From Prosthecobacter gellanilyticus (lineage in GTDB: Bacteria > Verrucomicrobiota > Verrucomicrobiia > Verrucomicrobiales > Verrucomicrobiaceae), in the NCBI RefSeq assembly GCF_007992435.1, contig NZ_BKAG01000010.1:1-64000 (forward strand): a stretch of DNA of 64,000 nt. The letters are read 5' to 3'. Shown one piece after another: positions 34,091 to 44,398 of the stretch (position 1 is the first letter of the stretch; each line of letters begins with the position of its first letter). The notes under the pieces are model-generated. The model worked only from the letters and a program-made list of their open reading frames with translations. It searched no databases and was not told the origin of the DNA. Both the position numbers and the translations under genes were made by a program.

Positions 34091-35239
34091 TTAGTTGTTT
34101 GAGACACCGTTGGAGGAAGTGCCGTTCGGGCCGACACCATTGGCGCTATTCTGAGGATTGAAGGTATTGATCGGGTCAACGTTCTGCTTGCCGCCATCTT
34201 CCTTGCCCTCTCCACCTTGTCCATTGCCCTGGCCGTTACCATTGCCGCTGCCACCACCATTGAAGGTAGCTGTGCCAACACCACCGATATGAGCGCTTGC
34301 GGTAAAATTAGGCGGGTTGAAGTCGGGCTCCCAGCGCAAGGCGACATAGCGAGCCTTGACCGTGTCACGTGTCTTCACCTTCAGGGAACCAGCACCCGAG
34401 GCATCTTCACCCGAAGCCACTGGCTGCGTGCTTTCGAAAACGGTGGGGTCAAAAGCCAGACGACCGCGCCAGTCTTCTTTCTCAGGCAGGGTTTCAAAGG
34501 CATACACCGCCAGACGGACCGGACGGGGGGAATGAACTGAGCCAAATTCGCTCAGCGAACGCACCTGACCGAGGTCATACACGGCTGTGCGATATTTTTC
34601 GTCCGACTCCGGAAAGTCGATCTGATTCGCTTCCAGAGCGTCGCTGCGGGCACCATAGAGCTCAGGATTGACATAGATCAGACGGCCACCACCGATGCCA
34701 GAGGCAAAGTTGATCATGGAACCGGAGCCATCTGAGTTCTGAGTGACTTCGTAATCAGCGGCCGTGTGGCTGCCAAACACCTGGAAGCTCCGGATGGAAC
34801 CACCGCGGATCAGTTCAAACTCCAGACGAAGGTAGCGCCCCTGGGCACGACCGAGATCCATGGACACAAAACGATCTGCAGGAGCAAACACGGAGGCCAC
34901 TGCTGGATTCCAGGCCTTGCCATCCGAGCTGACGGAGGTGCTGACCTTGCCTTCAATGCCATCACTGACGAAGGTGGCCCTGGAAATGACCGACTGCTTC
35001 GTGAACTTGATGACCGCGCTGCTGCGGCCACCGGCCAGGTTGATCGGACGAAGAGGGTCACCTGCGGTCAATGCGGCGATCGGAGTGACGCCATCCGAGC
35101 TGGACACCGTAGTGCCAGCGGAGGACAAGCTCATATTGACCTGCTTGCTCTCATTTCCAGGAAGACGGCTCCACTTGGCTACTGACATGGTGAGCAGAGA
35201 GGCTGTTGTCAGTAGTACGAAGACGGGGGCTTTTTTCAT
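34091..35239 (-). CDS. Secreted discoidin-like protein with Gly/Asn-rich tail
   Basis: This 382-residue protein has a signal peptide (MKKAPVFVLLTTASLLTMSVA). Residues about 60-170 read like an F5/8-type (discoidin) beta-sandwich: INLAGGRSSAVIKFTKQSVISRATFVSDG, VSTSVSSDGKAWN and VSMDLGRAQGRYLRLEFELIRGGSIRSFQVFG. A second similar unit occupies residues 215-315, ending in ARYVALRWEPD. The last 60 residues are Gly/Asn/Gln-rich and probably disordered. It may bind surface glycans or form part of the envelope. The gene is followed by a good terminator. I do not recognise a more specific family. Confidence 0.65.
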   Translation of the reverse strand: MKKAPVFVLLTTASLLTMSVAKWSRLPGNESKQVNMSLSSAGTTVSSSDGVTPIAALTAGDPLRPINLAGGRSSAVIKFTKQSVISRATFVSDGIEGKVSTSVSSDGKAWNPAVASVFAPADRFVSMDLGRAQGRYLRLEFELIRGGSIRSFQVFGSHTAADYEVTQNSDGSGSMINFASGIGGGRLIYVNPELYGARSDALEANQIDFPESDEKYRTAVYDLGQVRSLSEFGSVHSPRPVRLAVYAFETLPEKEDWRGRLAFDPTVFESTQPVASGEDASGAGSLKVKTRDTVKARYVALRWEPDFNPPNFTASAHIGGVGTATFNGGGSGNGNGQGNGQGGEGKEDGGKQNVDPINTFNPQNSANGVGPNGTSSNGVSNN

Positions 35240-35574
35240 GATGCGACGATACAGGCGTTATGGAGTGGAAAATTTGACTTTGCGGATAGTCCTTTGCAAT
35301 TCAGTGATTTGAACCATAGACGCTAGAGGCTGTAAAGACAATTTTCCTTCACACAAATAACTGTGCTCAGGGCCAGAATCACCCCCAAATCCATGATTTG
35401 AAGCGCCGGGCTGACACCCTGCTGCCGGACCAAGGTCCAAAAGCTCAACGAAGCAGAGACGGGGCCATCTTTCGATCTTCTGAACATTGTTCACTCGGAA
35501 ACCCCTTTTACAAAACAAATCGTGGTGTGTAAGATTGAGCGGCGTATTTCTCCAAGCCATCTTAACACCCCCTC
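35240..35574. other. Divergent intergenic region upstream of ftsH
   Basis: This 335-base space separates the discoidin-like gene and ftsH, which are transcribed away from each other, so it should hold both promoters. I see no coding region, no strong hairpin and no repeat. No single promoter can be assigned with confidence. Confidence 0.4.
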
Positions 35575-37680
35575 ATGTCAGACGACCCATCCCCACGCAA
35601 CGACGGCCCGAATCGGCGCAATCAGGAACCTCAATTCAATTGGAAGGGCTTTTTGCTGCTGGCCGTGGTTGTCCTGCTCTTCGGCGCAGCCATCACGGTG
35701 GGCAAGCAAGCAACCGTTGCTGAGGGCATCACTTATAAGTACTTCAAACAGTTGGTTGAAGAGAACATGATTGACCGGGACAAAGATCTTGTCCTGGTTC
35801 AAAAGGACACAACTTCCGCCGAAACCATCGAAGGTTACAAGCTTGCCACAGCTCCCACCGGCACAGGCACGAACAAGCTTTCGGCGCCCCAGCCTGTGGA
35901 TCCCGAGGCCAAGCCAGCCCCCTCCAGCACAGCGCCAACGCTCAAAAAAGGCAGCGTGAAGTTTAGCGTTCCTGTTTCCATCCAGTTCCAGAAAGAGGAA
36001 CTCCAGGCCCTGATGACGAAGCACAACCTTGTGCTGATTCCGAGATACGACAATGATCAGATGGGTGCCCTGTTCATCTCCATGCTGCCCATCATGCTCG
36101 TGTTGGTCCTGATCTTCTTCCTGGTCCGCCAGCAGATCAAGACAGCCGGACGCGGAGCCCTGAACTTCGGTAAGAGCCGGGCCAAGATGCTCTCCCAGGA
36201 CCGTAACAAGGTCACCTTCAAGGACGTCGCTGGCGTTGAAGAGGCCAAGGACGAAGTCCAGGAGCTGGTCGAGTTCCTCAAAGACCCGAAGAGATTTCAG
36301 AAGCTCGGTGGCAAGATCCCCAAAGGCGTGCTCATGACGGGCCCTCCTGGAACGGGCAAGACTTTGCTGGCGAAAGCCATCGCTGGTGAGGCCGATGTAC
36401 CTTTCTTCAGCATCAGCGGCTCTGACTTCGTCGAAATGTTCGTCGGCGTCGGTGCCAGCCGTGTGCGTGATATGTTCGAGCAAGGCAAGAAGAATGCTCC
36501 CTGCCTGATCTTCATCGATGAAATCGACGCCGTGGGCCGTCACCGTGGCCATGGTATGGGCGGTGGTCATGATGAACGAGAGCAAACGCTGAACGCATTG
36601 CTGGTGGAGATGGACGGCTTCGACACGCAGGAAGGCATCATCATCATCGCAGCGACAAACCGCCCTGATGTGCTTGACCCCGCGCTGCTTCGCCCGGGCC
36701 GCTTTGATCGCCAGGTCAGTGTCTCGCTGCCCGATGTGAAAGGCCGTGAGGAAATCCTGCGCGTTCACGCCAAAAAGGTGAAACTCAGCGAAACCGCAGA
36801 TCTAAACAAGATCGCCCGTGGCACGCCTGGCTTCTCGGGTGCGGAATTGGCAAACCTGATCAATGAAGCCGCCCTCCTCGCGGCACGACGTAATCTGAAG
36901 GCCATCAATAGTGCCGAGCTTGAGGAAGCACGCGATAAGGTCCGCTGGGGTCGTGAGCGCCGCAGCATGGCGCTCAGCGAGAAAGAAAAGGAAAACACGG
37001 CCTACCACGAGGCTGGTCATGCCATTCTCAACGAGTTGCTCGAGCACACCGATCCGCTGCACAAAGTGACCATCATCCCCCGCGGCCCATCCCTGGGCTC
37101 CACGATGATGCTACCGGAAGAGGACAAATTCACCCATCGCAAGAGCGAACTGCTCGACAATCTCGTCGTGACCATGGGGGGACGCGTGGCTGAGGAGATC
37201 CAGTTTGGCGACGTGACCAATGGTGCCAGCGGGGACATCCGCATGGCCTCGCGTGTAGCTCGCAGCATGGTCTGCTCCTGGGGCATGAGTACGAAGCTGG
37301 GCATGATCGAATACGGTGAGAATGAGAGCACCTCCTTCATGGGTCGTGGCAGCAGCAATTACAGTCCGGACACGGCACAGAAGATTGATGAAGAAGTGAA
37401 GCGTCTCATTGATGAGGCCTATCAAAAGGCCACACAGGTTCTTCTGGCTCATAAGGACAAGCTTGATGCCATCGCCGCAGCCCTGCTCGAATATGAGACC
37501 CTCGACGGCAGCCACATCAAGGAGATCATGAATCATGGCCGGATGCTCAATCCGCCGAACAACAAGCCATCCCCACCACAGCCACCACCCGTTCCAAAGA
37601 CCCCGGACGCACGTCCAGTGACCCAGGATGAGGACGAGTCAGATGGCCTGCCCGGCGGCTTGATCGGCGTTCCCACCTGA
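35575..37680 (+). CDS. ftsH: ATP-dependent zinc metalloprotease FtsH
   Basis: This 701-residue membrane-anchored AAA protease degrades misfolded membrane proteins and regulatory proteins. Membrane segments lie at about residues 22-42 and 163-184. The AAA module has Walker A GPPGTGKT (residues 256-263), Walker [14 protein letters not shown] and the pore-loop aromatic-containing [15 protein letters not shown]. The zinc protease motif is HEAGH at residues 478-482. The periplasmic loop carries a Pro/Ala/Lys-rich insert (about residues 95-125) longer than in E. coli. The C-terminal tail is Pro-rich. A strong terminator follows 30 bases after the stop. Confidence 0.97.
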   Translation: MSDDPSPRNDGPNRRNQEPQFNWKGFLLLAVVVLLFGAAITVGKQATVAEGITYKYFKQLVEENMIDRDKDLVLVQKDTTSAETIEGYKLATAPTGTGTNKLSAPQPVDPEAKPAPSSTAPTLKKGSVKFSVPVSIQFQKEELQALMTKHNLVLIPRYDNDQMGALFISMLPIMLVLVLIFFLVRQQIKTAGRGALNFGKSRAKMLSQDRNKVTFKDVAGVEEAKDEVQELVEFLKDPKRFQKLGGKIPKGVLMTGPPGTGKTLLAKAIAGEADVPFFSISGSDFVEMFVGVGASRVRDMFEQGKKNAPCLIFIDEIDAVGRHRGHGMGGGHDEREQTLNALLVEMDGFDTQEGIIIIAATNRPDVLDPALLRPGRFDRQVSVSLPDVKGREEILRVHAKKVKLSETADLNKIARGTPGFSGAELANLINEAALLAARRNLKAINSAELEEARDKVRWGRERRSMALSEKEKENTAYHEAGHAILNELLEHTDPLHKVTIIPRGPSLGSTMMLPEEDKFTHRKSELLDNLVVTMGGRVAEEIQFGDVTNGASGDIRMASRVARSMVCSWGMSTKLGMIEYGENESTSFMGRGSSNYSPDTAQKIDEEVKRLIDEAYQKATQVLLAHKDKLDAIAAALLEYETLDGSHIKEIMNHGRMLNPPNNKPSPPQPPPVPKTPDARPVTQDEDESDGLPGGLIGVPT

Positions 37681-37681
37681 T

Positions 37682-38773
37682 GTGATTCAGCGCTGCATCA
37701 GCATTCTCACACGCGTTCGGCACCTCGGTGCCGGACGCGTTTTTCTTTTCCTGCTTCTCACCACCATGCTGCACGCAGATCCAGAACTGGATGCCTTGCT
37801 GAATGCGGTGGCTCCAAGAATTCCCAAGTGGGCCACCGTCTGCATCGTGAGCGAGAAGGAAGGCAAACCGGAGTTCCAGTGGCACGACTATCAAGAGACC
37901 GGCACACGCACAGACTTCTGGCCCGCCAGCACGATCAAGCTCTACACGGCCATCGCCGCACTGGAGCGGATCAAGGAACATGGCTTCACCCTCGACACCA
38001 CGATCCAGTTTGAGCACCAGGACAAGGACGGCACGTGGCACCTCGACTGCGCCCGCACCATGCGCGAGATGCTGAGCGAGGTCTTCCGGCGCTCGTCCAA
38101 TGAGGACTACACGCTGCTTCTCCGGGTGTGCGGTGTGGACTGGCTGAACAGCAGCTTCCTCACGCCCGGGCGGGGCTTTCAAAAGTCAGCCCTCATGCGT
38201 GGCTACGTCAAAGAGCGTCCATGGGTCTACATGCGCGAGGAGCCGCAGCGCCTCCGGCTCAGCAGCGCGGATGGGACCAGGACACACACTCTAGATCATC
38301 ATTGGTTAGGCCACTCCTGGTCGCAGGAGCGCGGCTGCACGGTGATTGATGTGAAGACGGGCAACATGACCACGCCCCGCGATTTGGCGGAGTGCCTGCG
38401 CCGGCTGATGTTCCATGCGCAGATCCCGGAGTCGGAGCGTTTCAAGCTCAGTCAGGAGGAGGTGGACTTCCTGGTCCATGGCGGCCTTGGCTTCACCGGC
38501 TTGGAAACGCAACACGCTGATTCCGCGCCCAATGCCTGGAAAAGCGCGCTGGAGACGCTCTTCCCGAAAGCACGGTTCTACCACAAATGCGGCATCATCA
38601 ACGACTACTCGCTGGAGGTCGCCTGCCTGGACGACCGCGCGAACGGCGGTCCTTGCTTCATTCTGGTCCCCATCATGCAGGCTGGCTCCGCCACCAAACC
38701 CGTCTCTGGTGGTGCCCTGACCGGTCAGATGAGCCTCGCCATCGGCCAATGGGTCAAGAAACAACACCCTTGA
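37682..38773 (+). CDS. Secreted serine hydrolase, beta-lactamase-like fold
   Basis: This 363-residue protein resembles class A beta-lactamase/penicillin-binding-like hydrolases. The active-site motif is STIK in WPASTIKLYTAIAALE, with SSNED as a likely SxN equivalent and the region around KCGII as a candidate for KTG. The usual start is a GTG at 37682, two bases after the ftsH stop; it gives a signal peptide ending LFLLLTTMLHA. The alternative ATG at 37766 would remove that peptide. The ftsH terminator hairpin (37711-37740) lies inside this presumed signal-peptide coding stretch, so the start needs checking. It probably acts on peptidoglycan or beta-lactams in the periplasm. Confidence 0.78.
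   Translation: MIQRCISILTRVRHLGAGRVFLFLLLTTMLHADPELDALLNAVAPRIPKWATVCIVSEKEGKPEFQWHDYQETGTRTDFWPASTIKLYTAIAALERIKEHGFTLDTTIQFEHQDKDGTWHLDCARTMREMLSEVFRRSSNEDYTLLLRVCGVDWLNSSFLTPGRGFQKSALMRGYVKERPWVYMREEPQRLRLSSADGTRTHTLDHHWLGHSWSQERGCTVIDVKTGNMTTPRDLAECLRRLMFHAQIPESERFKLSQEEVDFLVHGGLGFTGLETQHADSAPNAWKSALETLFPKARFYHKCGIINDYSLEVACLDDRANGGPCFILVPIMQAGSATKPVSGGALTGQMSLAIGQWVKKQHP
37711..37750 (+). terminator. Rho-independent terminator after ftsH
   Basis: Two 14-base arms at 37711-37724 and 37727-37740 (ACGCGTTCGGCACC and GGTGCCGGACGCGT) pair fully with one G-U, and TTTTTCTTTTC follows. It is one of the strongest terminator-like structures in the window, yet it lies inside the open frame of the downstream hydrolase gene. 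Confidence 0.85.
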
Positions 38774-38818
38774 CCATCTCTTGACCTGCGGGGCGAACTC
38801 TTGAATGGTGCCCCACTC

Positions 38819-39184
38819 ATGCGCGCCCGCATCATCAAAGACTTCCGCTTCGAAGCCGCCCAAACCCTCCCCACCCTGCCCTCCGACCACAAGTGCACGA
38901 AGATGCATGGTCACAGCTTCAAGGTGGAGATCACGGTCGAGGGTGAGGTCGATCCGAAGATCGGCTGGGTCTACGATCATGCCGAGATCAGCCGCGCCAT
39001 GAAGCCCATCCTGGACCGCCTGGACCACAGCTACCTGAACGAGATCGAAGGCCTGGAGAACCCGACCATCGAATACATGGCTGCCTGGCTCTGGAAAAAG
39101 CTCGCCCCCCAGCTCCCCGGTCTGGCCGAGATCACCATCCACGAGACCCCCAGCGCCCGCTGCGTGTTCCGCGGGGAGTTTTAA
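38819..39184 (+). CDS. queD: 6-carboxytetrahydropterin synthase QueD
   Basis: This 121-residue protein belongs to the 6-pyruvoyl-tetrahydropterin synthase family. The zinc and catalytic residues are arranged as HKCTKMHGHSF, where the cysteine is the QueD catalytic residue and the histidines bind zinc, with the first ligand in the FRFEAAQTL region. YDHAEI and the C-terminal IHETPSARC complete the family pattern. It would make 6-carboxy-5,6,7,8-tetrahydropterin for queuosine and other deazapurines. No queC, queE or queF is nearby. The ATG at 38819 is preferred over a TTG at 38801. Confidence 0.93.
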   Translation: MRARIIKDFRFEAAQTLPTLPSDHKCTKMHGHSFKVEITVEGEVDPKIGWVYDHAEISRAMKPILDRLDHSYLNEIEGLENPTIEYMAAWLWKKLAPQLPGLAEITIHETPSARCVFRGEF

Positions 39185-39272
39185 GGTCTGTAAAAGGCTC
39201 CCGATAGCACTTCGCATGCCCACGCTGGCTTTGCGCGCGTGACTGGTAATCTACGGTCAAATCTACAATGCC

Positions 39273-39992
39273 ATGCATTTCTCTCGCGTGTCACTCATCG
39301 TCTGCCTCCTCGCGTTGTGGCTAACACGTCTCGAGGCAATATCCCCCATGTCTCCAGCGGAAGCCTGGGCGAGATTTAAGATCAAGAAAGAGCTGACTTT
39401 AACCAACGGTCCAGACATCTACGAGAGCTTTGCCAATCACTACAATACCGCGGGCACCATCGAACACGGCTTGGGCGACCACAATTACTATGATCTCACG
39501 TTGGCGTGGGAAAGTCATCTTGAGGCGGACATGCAAGCATTTTCCCTGACAGTCCCCGAAGGCACGACCGTTTTGAAAGCTCTGGAAAAGATTGCAGAGC
39601 AGCGCAAGGAACGCCTCACGACCTGCGGCAATTACCTGTTGGTCACCGCAGCCACTCGTTCCCCCATGAAGAACGACAAGCGGAAAAAGTATGATCATGC
39701 GGCAGAGTTTGACCGCCTAATGTTCACGTTCATCGCCAGTTCAATCATCATCCGCGAGCCAGAGGGAGGATTGGATGACTTTCTCAATGCCAAACTTCAG
39801 CAAACGTGGGAGCTTAGCCATCCATCCAGTCCATGTCCCTACCGAGTCAAAAGCAGCGATGCTGCGCAGAAAAGCATGTCCAACGCCAATCTATTGGGCA
39901 TTTGGTCCTATGGAGAGTTGTTTGAAGTTTTGGCGTATCTCAGCGATCTGCGATGGCAAATTAATGGCACAACCATCCAGATCGATAAGTGA
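39273..39992 (+). CDS. Hypothetical secreted protein
   Basis: This 239-residue protein has a signal peptide (MHFSRVSLIVCLLALWLTRLEA) and no family I recognise. Two stretches look like small alpha-beta repeats reminiscent of secretin or TonB short N-terminal domains: FSLTVPEGTTVLKALEKIAEQ followed by LTTCGNYLLVTA, and a later ELFEVLAYLSDLRWQINGTTIQI. That pattern (short helix and two strands ending in a turn) is suggestive only. Codon use is less G/C-rich than its neighbours. It is followed by a 275-base gap before smc. Confidence 0.65.
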   Translation: MHFSRVSLIVCLLALWLTRLEAISPMSPAEAWARFKIKKELTLTNGPDIYESFANHYNTAGTIEHGLGDHNYYDLTLAWESHLEADMQAFSLTVPEGTTVLKALEKIAEQRKERLTTCGNYLLVTAATRSPMKNDKRKKYDHAAEFDRLMFTFIASSIIIREPEGGLDDFLNAKLQQTWELSHPSSPCPYRVKSSDAAQKSMSNANLLGIWSYGELFEVLAYLSDLRWQINGTTIQIDK

Positions 39993-40267
39993 GGATGTGA
40001 CGTCTCCAGACACTGCCAAATCGGCTAAACCCTACCCCGTCATCAGCGAGCCATCTGACAGATGAAGACTCGACAAGGAACCGGGGTTGGGTTTTGCTCT
40101 TGTTCACAGGAGCTACCATTATTCACACGCTCAGCTGCCTTTAACGATCCCACATCTTGTTTAAGATAGGTTAAGCATCCCCAAGATAGGGGAAATATCA
40201 GTGTTAGCTCTTGCTCGTATATGAGAAAATCGGGTTCTTGGAGGGTCTCTTTCCCTTTCCAGCCGCC

Positions 40268-43200
40268 ATGTATCTCAAGACTCTTTCCATCCACGGTTTC
40301 AAGTCCTTCGCGGACAAAACCAACTTTGAGTTTCACAAAGGGGTGACCGGTATTGTCGGCCCCAATGGCTGCGGCAAGTCCAACGTGGTGGATGCTATCC
40401 GCTGGGTGCTGGGTGAAACCTCAGCCAAAGCTCTTCGTGGCGTGGAAATGGCGGACGTCATTTTCAATGGCACGGACAAGCGCAAGCCGGTGGGCATGGC
40501 TGAGGTGATCCTGACCATGGCGGACTGTGAGCAGTCACTCAACGTGGACTACAACGAGGTCGCCATCTGCCGCCGCGTGTTTCGTGATGGTCGCAGCGAG
40601 TACCGCCTGAACAACACCATCTGCCGTCTGAAGGACATTCACGACCTCTTCGCCGGCACGGGCGTGGGCCGCGCTGCTTACTCCATCATGGCCCAGGGCC
40701 AGATCGACATGCTTCTCAGCTCGAAGCCGGAAGACCGGCGCACGGTTTTCGAGGAAGCCGCCGGCATCACCAAGTTCAAAGGCCAGAAACGTGAGGCCCT
40801 GCGCAAGCTCGAGTACACCGAAGCCAATCTTCTCCGCGTTCAGGACGTGGTCGCGGAAGTGAAGCGCCAGATGGGATCCCTGCAGCGTCAGGCAGCCAAG
40901 GCCAAGCGCTACCAGCTGCTGCTGGACGACTCCCGCATGCTGGACACGCACCTCGCGCACAAGCACTACTCTGACTTCAGCGCGGAAAAGGCGGAGTCTG
41001 ACAATCACGTGCGCATGATGACCGAGCAGATCGACCAGGTGCAGGCACGCCTGCAGACGGCCGAGATGGAGGCGCTGGAAACCCGCGAGGCCTACCACGG
41101 CATCGAATCCCAGATTAACCAATTGCGTGGTCAGATGCAGGAGTTTCGCAGCCAGGTGCAGAGCGCGGAAGGCCGCATCGGCTTCAATAATGAGCGCAAT
41201 GAAGAGCTGCACATGCGCATCCGCCAGAACGATGAGCAGATTGAGATGGGGCGCCAGACTCTGGACCAGCAGCGCCGCGACCTGCTGACCGCCGACGAGC
41301 AGATGGACTTGCTCCGCGAGACCATCGAAAACCGGCAGGCAGCATTGAACGAGCATCTCACCGTGCACAACAGCATCGTGCCGGATCGCACCCGCCTGGA
41401 CGAAGACCGTCGTGCTGTGCGTGAGATGATCCGCCAGTTTGAAGGCCAGATCGCCGCCGCTGATTCACGTGCGCAGAGCTTGAACGGCCAGATCTCCACA
41501 GATCGTCAGCGTCATGAGACCCTCTCCCATGATCTGCAAAACGCCGCGCACGCGAAGGCCGCGAGCCAGGTCGAGTTTGATCACCTTCAGCAGATGATTG
41601 CGGAACTGGAGCAGAACCGCAACGATCTGGACGAACGCGCCAAGACCTGCGCTCGCGACATCATCGAGAAGCGCCGTCAGCGCGATGCCTTGATGGAGCA
41701 GTTGAACGAGCTTCAGCGCGCCGTGACCCAGCGTCGTAGCCGCGTCGAGATCATCGAGCAGCTTTTGCAAAAGGGCGAAGGTCTGGCCGAAGGCACCCAG
41801 CAGGTGCTGAAGGGCATCGACAACCCGGAAGTCTACTCCGTCGGCGTGCGCGGCATCCTGGCCTCCTCCATCGAGGTCGAGCCCCAGTTCATCACACCGA
41901 TCGAAGCCGCATTACGTGATCATCTGCAAGCCGTCTTGCTGACTGACAGCGAACTCGCCGGCCAGATCCTGGACCGCCTGGCGAACCAAAAGCTTGGCAA
42001 AGCCGCGCTGCTGCCGGCCGACTTCGCCACCATGCGTCCGCAGCCGGACCGTCAGTTTGTGCCGGAAGGCTGCATCGCCTGGGCGATCGACAAAGTGCGC
42101 GCCAAACCCGGCGTGCAGGACATCACGGATCGTCTTCTCGGCAACGTGCTGATCGTCGAAGACCTCCACACTGCCCTGCGCATGAAGCGCACCCTGCGTG
42201 ACGTGGCCATCGCCACCATGAAGGGTGAGTTCGTCGCGGCGGATGGCATCATCCACGGTGGTGCCACGAAGGAGGAAGGCTCGTCCACGCTTCGTCGCGA
42301 GGCCGAAGTGCGTGCCCTCAAGGCCGAGCTTGAAGGCTTGGAATACCAGCTTCTCGAGAAGGAAGAAGCCGCCGAGCAGATGCGCCATCAGGTGGAAGAC
42401 ATGCAGCGTGAGGAAGTGACTCTGCGTGAGCAGTCCCAGCGCACCCGCGAGGAGTTCTCCCAGCTCACCGGCCAGATCAGCGTGGTGCAGCGCGCATTGC
42501 AGCAGGCCGTGACCAAACTCGAAAGCGTGGAGTGGGACCAGAACCAGATCACCACTCGCATCCAAGGCGCCGAAGCACAGATCCAATGGCAGCAGGAAGA
42601 GGCCAAGGTGGCTCGCGAACAGCTGGAAGGTGCCCGCGAACATGAGCAGCAGCTCGAAGTCGAGATGGAATCCTTCTTGCGCCGCGAACTCGAATCCTCC
42701 GAGCGTCTGAACGAGCTCCGCAGTGCGCTCGCGCTGGAGCAGAACTCGCTTCACTCCATCGAGCGCCAGAAGGCTCCGATGGCCAGCCGCCTGCATGAGC
42801 TGGAGAGCACCATTCATCGCTTCGAAAATGAGATCGCCGCATGGCGTGGCCGCATCGAGCAGGCCCTGTCAGAAAACGCCCGCTTCTCCGAGCAGGTCGA
42901 GTCGCAGCGTGGCGCCATCGCCAGCATTGAAGATCACCTCCAAGGCCGCACCGAGGAGCGCGCCGCCGCTTTTGAGCGCGTGAACGCACTCGAGTCCCAG
43001 CTCGTCCAGCTTCGCCAGCAGTCTCAGGGTTTGAGCGAAAGCCGCAACCGCATCGAGGTTCAGCTCACGCGTGTGGACTTGCGTCTTGAGAACCTGATCA
43101 ACCAGGTGCAGGAGCGCTACAACTTCCACATCAGCGCCTTCGAGCCCGACTACCATGCGCTCATGCTCACGATCGATGAGCAGAAGCGCAATCGTAACCG

Positions 43201-44398
43201 CGGCAAGAAAGGCGCAGCCGCTGACACGGAAGCGGCAAGCGCCCCTGAAACCTCCGAATCCGCCGACGAGCCACCTGCACCGCAACCTGAGGAAGCCGCC
43301 TCTGCCAGCAACTCGGACGAAGTGGACATCGATGACATCACCCTTCCAGGTGAAGAAGGTCATCCAGACTGGGACTTCGTCACCGCTGTCGTGGGCGAGC
43401 TTCGCCAGAAGCTGGAAGGCATCGGCCCGGTGAACCTGGACGCCATCCAGGAGTTCGAGGAGCTCGAGGAGCGTCACAACTTCCTCGACAACCAGTACAA
43501 CGACCTCGTCCGCTCGAAGGAAGAACTGCTCGAGGTGATCGCGAAGATCAACGACACCACCAAGACCATGTTTGCGGAAACCTTCGCGCAGGTCCGTGTG
43601 AACTTCCAAAACAACTTCCGCGAGCTCTTCGGCCCCACCGCCAAGGCCGACCTCATGCTCATCGATGATGAAGATCCGCTCGAATCGGGCATTGACATCA
43701 TCGCCAAGCCGCCCGGCAAGAAGCTGCAGACCATCACCCTGCTTTCCGGTGGTGAGCGAAGCATGACGGCCGTGGCCCTGCTCTTCTCCATCTACCAGGT
43801 GAAGCCCAGCCCCTTCTGCGTGCTGGACGAGCTGGATGCCCCTCTCGACGAGTCGAACATCTCCCGCTTCCTCAAGATGCTGGACAATTTCATCGACAAC
43901 TCCCAGTTCATCATCGTCACGCACAACAAGCGCACCATGGGTCGCGCGGATGTGATCTATGGCGTGACCATGCAGGAGTTCGGCGTCAGCAAGCCGGTCG
44001 GCGTGCGCATGACCGAGAACAACGAGCGCCAGAAGAGAACTCCGAAACAGGAAGAACTCCAGATCACCGCCGAAGTGGATGCTGATGAGGGCCACCACCG
44101 GGAGACGACTGCGCCGCCGACGATGATCGTTTCCGAGGATGATGTGGCAGCCGCAGAACAGGCGGTCGAGGAGGCCGCTGCCGACAGGACCGAGGCGAAG
44201 GCTGCCGCAGCCACCAAGGCGGCAGCCAAGAAGGCCAAAAGAGGTGCCAAAGCTGCGGCTGAAAGTGAGGAGGCCTCACCTGACGAGGAAGCCGGGGCAA
44301 TGGCTGAAGGTGAGACTGAAACGAACATCAGTGAGCAAATCGAAGCTGATGCCGAGACTGAAGCTGGCAACGAGGACGAACCAGCACTGGCTTCGTGA
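40268..44398 (+). CDS. smc: Chromosome segregation protein SMC
   Basis: This 1376-residue protein is the SMC ATPase that organises and separates chromosomes. It starts at ATG 40268, giving the standard MYLKTLSIHGFKSFAD head. Walker A is GPNGCGKS (residues 31-38), the signature is LSGGERS from residue 1159, and Walker B is CVLDELDAPLDE near 1184. Two long coiled coils flank a hinge at about residues 520-680. It is about 180 residues longer than usual because of an acidic low-complexity insert (about 974-1035) in the second coil near the head and an Ala/Glu/Lys-rich tail from about residue 1255 to the end. A terminator follows. Confidence 0.96.
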   Translation: MYLKTLSIHGFKSFADKTNFEFHKGVTGIVGPNGCGKSNVVDAIRWVLGETSAKALRGVEMADVIFNGTDKRKPVGMAEVILTMADCEQSLNVDYNEVAICRRVFRDGRSEYRLNNTICRLKDIHDLFAGTGVGRAAYSIMAQGQIDMLLSSKPEDRRTVFEEAAGITKFKGQKREALRKLEYTEANLLRVQDVVAEVKRQMGSLQRQAAKAKRYQLLLDDSRMLDTHLAHKHYSDFSAEKAESDNHVRMMTEQIDQVQARLQTAEMEALETREAYHGIESQINQLRGQMQEFRSQVQSAEGRIGFNNERNEELHMRIRQNDEQIEMGRQTLDQQRRDLLTADEQMDLLRETIENRQAALNEHLTVHNSIVPDRTRLDEDRRAVREMIRQFEGQIAAADSRAQSLNGQISTDRQRHETLSHDLQNAAHAKAASQVEFDHLQQMIAELEQNRNDLDERAKTCARDIIEKRRQRDALMEQLNELQRAVTQRRSRVEIIEQLLQKGEGLAEGTQQVLKGIDNPEVYSVGVRGILASSIEVEPQFITPIEAALRDHLQAVLLTDSELAGQILDRLANQKLGKAALLPADFATMRPQPDRQFVPEGCIAWAIDKVRAKPGVQDITDRLLGNVLIVEDLHTALRMKRTLRDVAIATMKGEFVAADGIIHGGATKEEGSSTLRREAEVRALKAELEGLEYQLLEKEEAAEQMRHQVEDMQREEVTLREQSQRTREEFSQLTGQISVVQRALQQAVTKLESVEWDQNQITTRIQGAEAQIQWQQEEAKVAREQLEGAREHEQQLEVEMESFLRRELESSERLNELRSALALEQNSLHSIERQKAPMASRLHELESTIHRFENEIAAWRGRIEQALSENARFSEQVESQRGAIASIEDHLQGRTEERAAAFERVNALESQLVQLRQQSQGLSESRNRIEVQLTRVDLRLENLINQVQERYNFHISAFEPDYHALMLTIDEQKRNRNRGKKGAAADTEAASAPETSESADEPPAPQPEEAASASNSDEVDIDDITLPGEEGHPDWDFVTAVVGELRQKLEGIGPVNLDAIQEFEELEERHNFLDNQYNDLVRSKEELLEVIAKINDTTKTMFAETFAQVRVNFQNNFRELFGPTAKADLMLIDDEDPLESGIDIIAKPPGKKLQTITLLSGGERSMTAVALLFSIYQVKPSPFCVLDELDAPLDESNISRFLKMLDNFIDNSQFIIVTHNKRTMGRADVIYGVTMQEFGVSKPVGVRMTENNERQKRTPKQEELQITAEVDADEGHHRETTAPPTMIVSEDDVAAAEQAVEEAAADRTEAKAAAATKAAAKKAKRGAKAAAESEEASPDEEAGAMAEGETETNISEQIEADAETEAGNEDEPALAS

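Noticed and set aside
40268-44398. Possible MukB or Rad50 instead of SMC
   Set aside because: Head motifs, the FKSFAD opening and the hinge are those of SMC.
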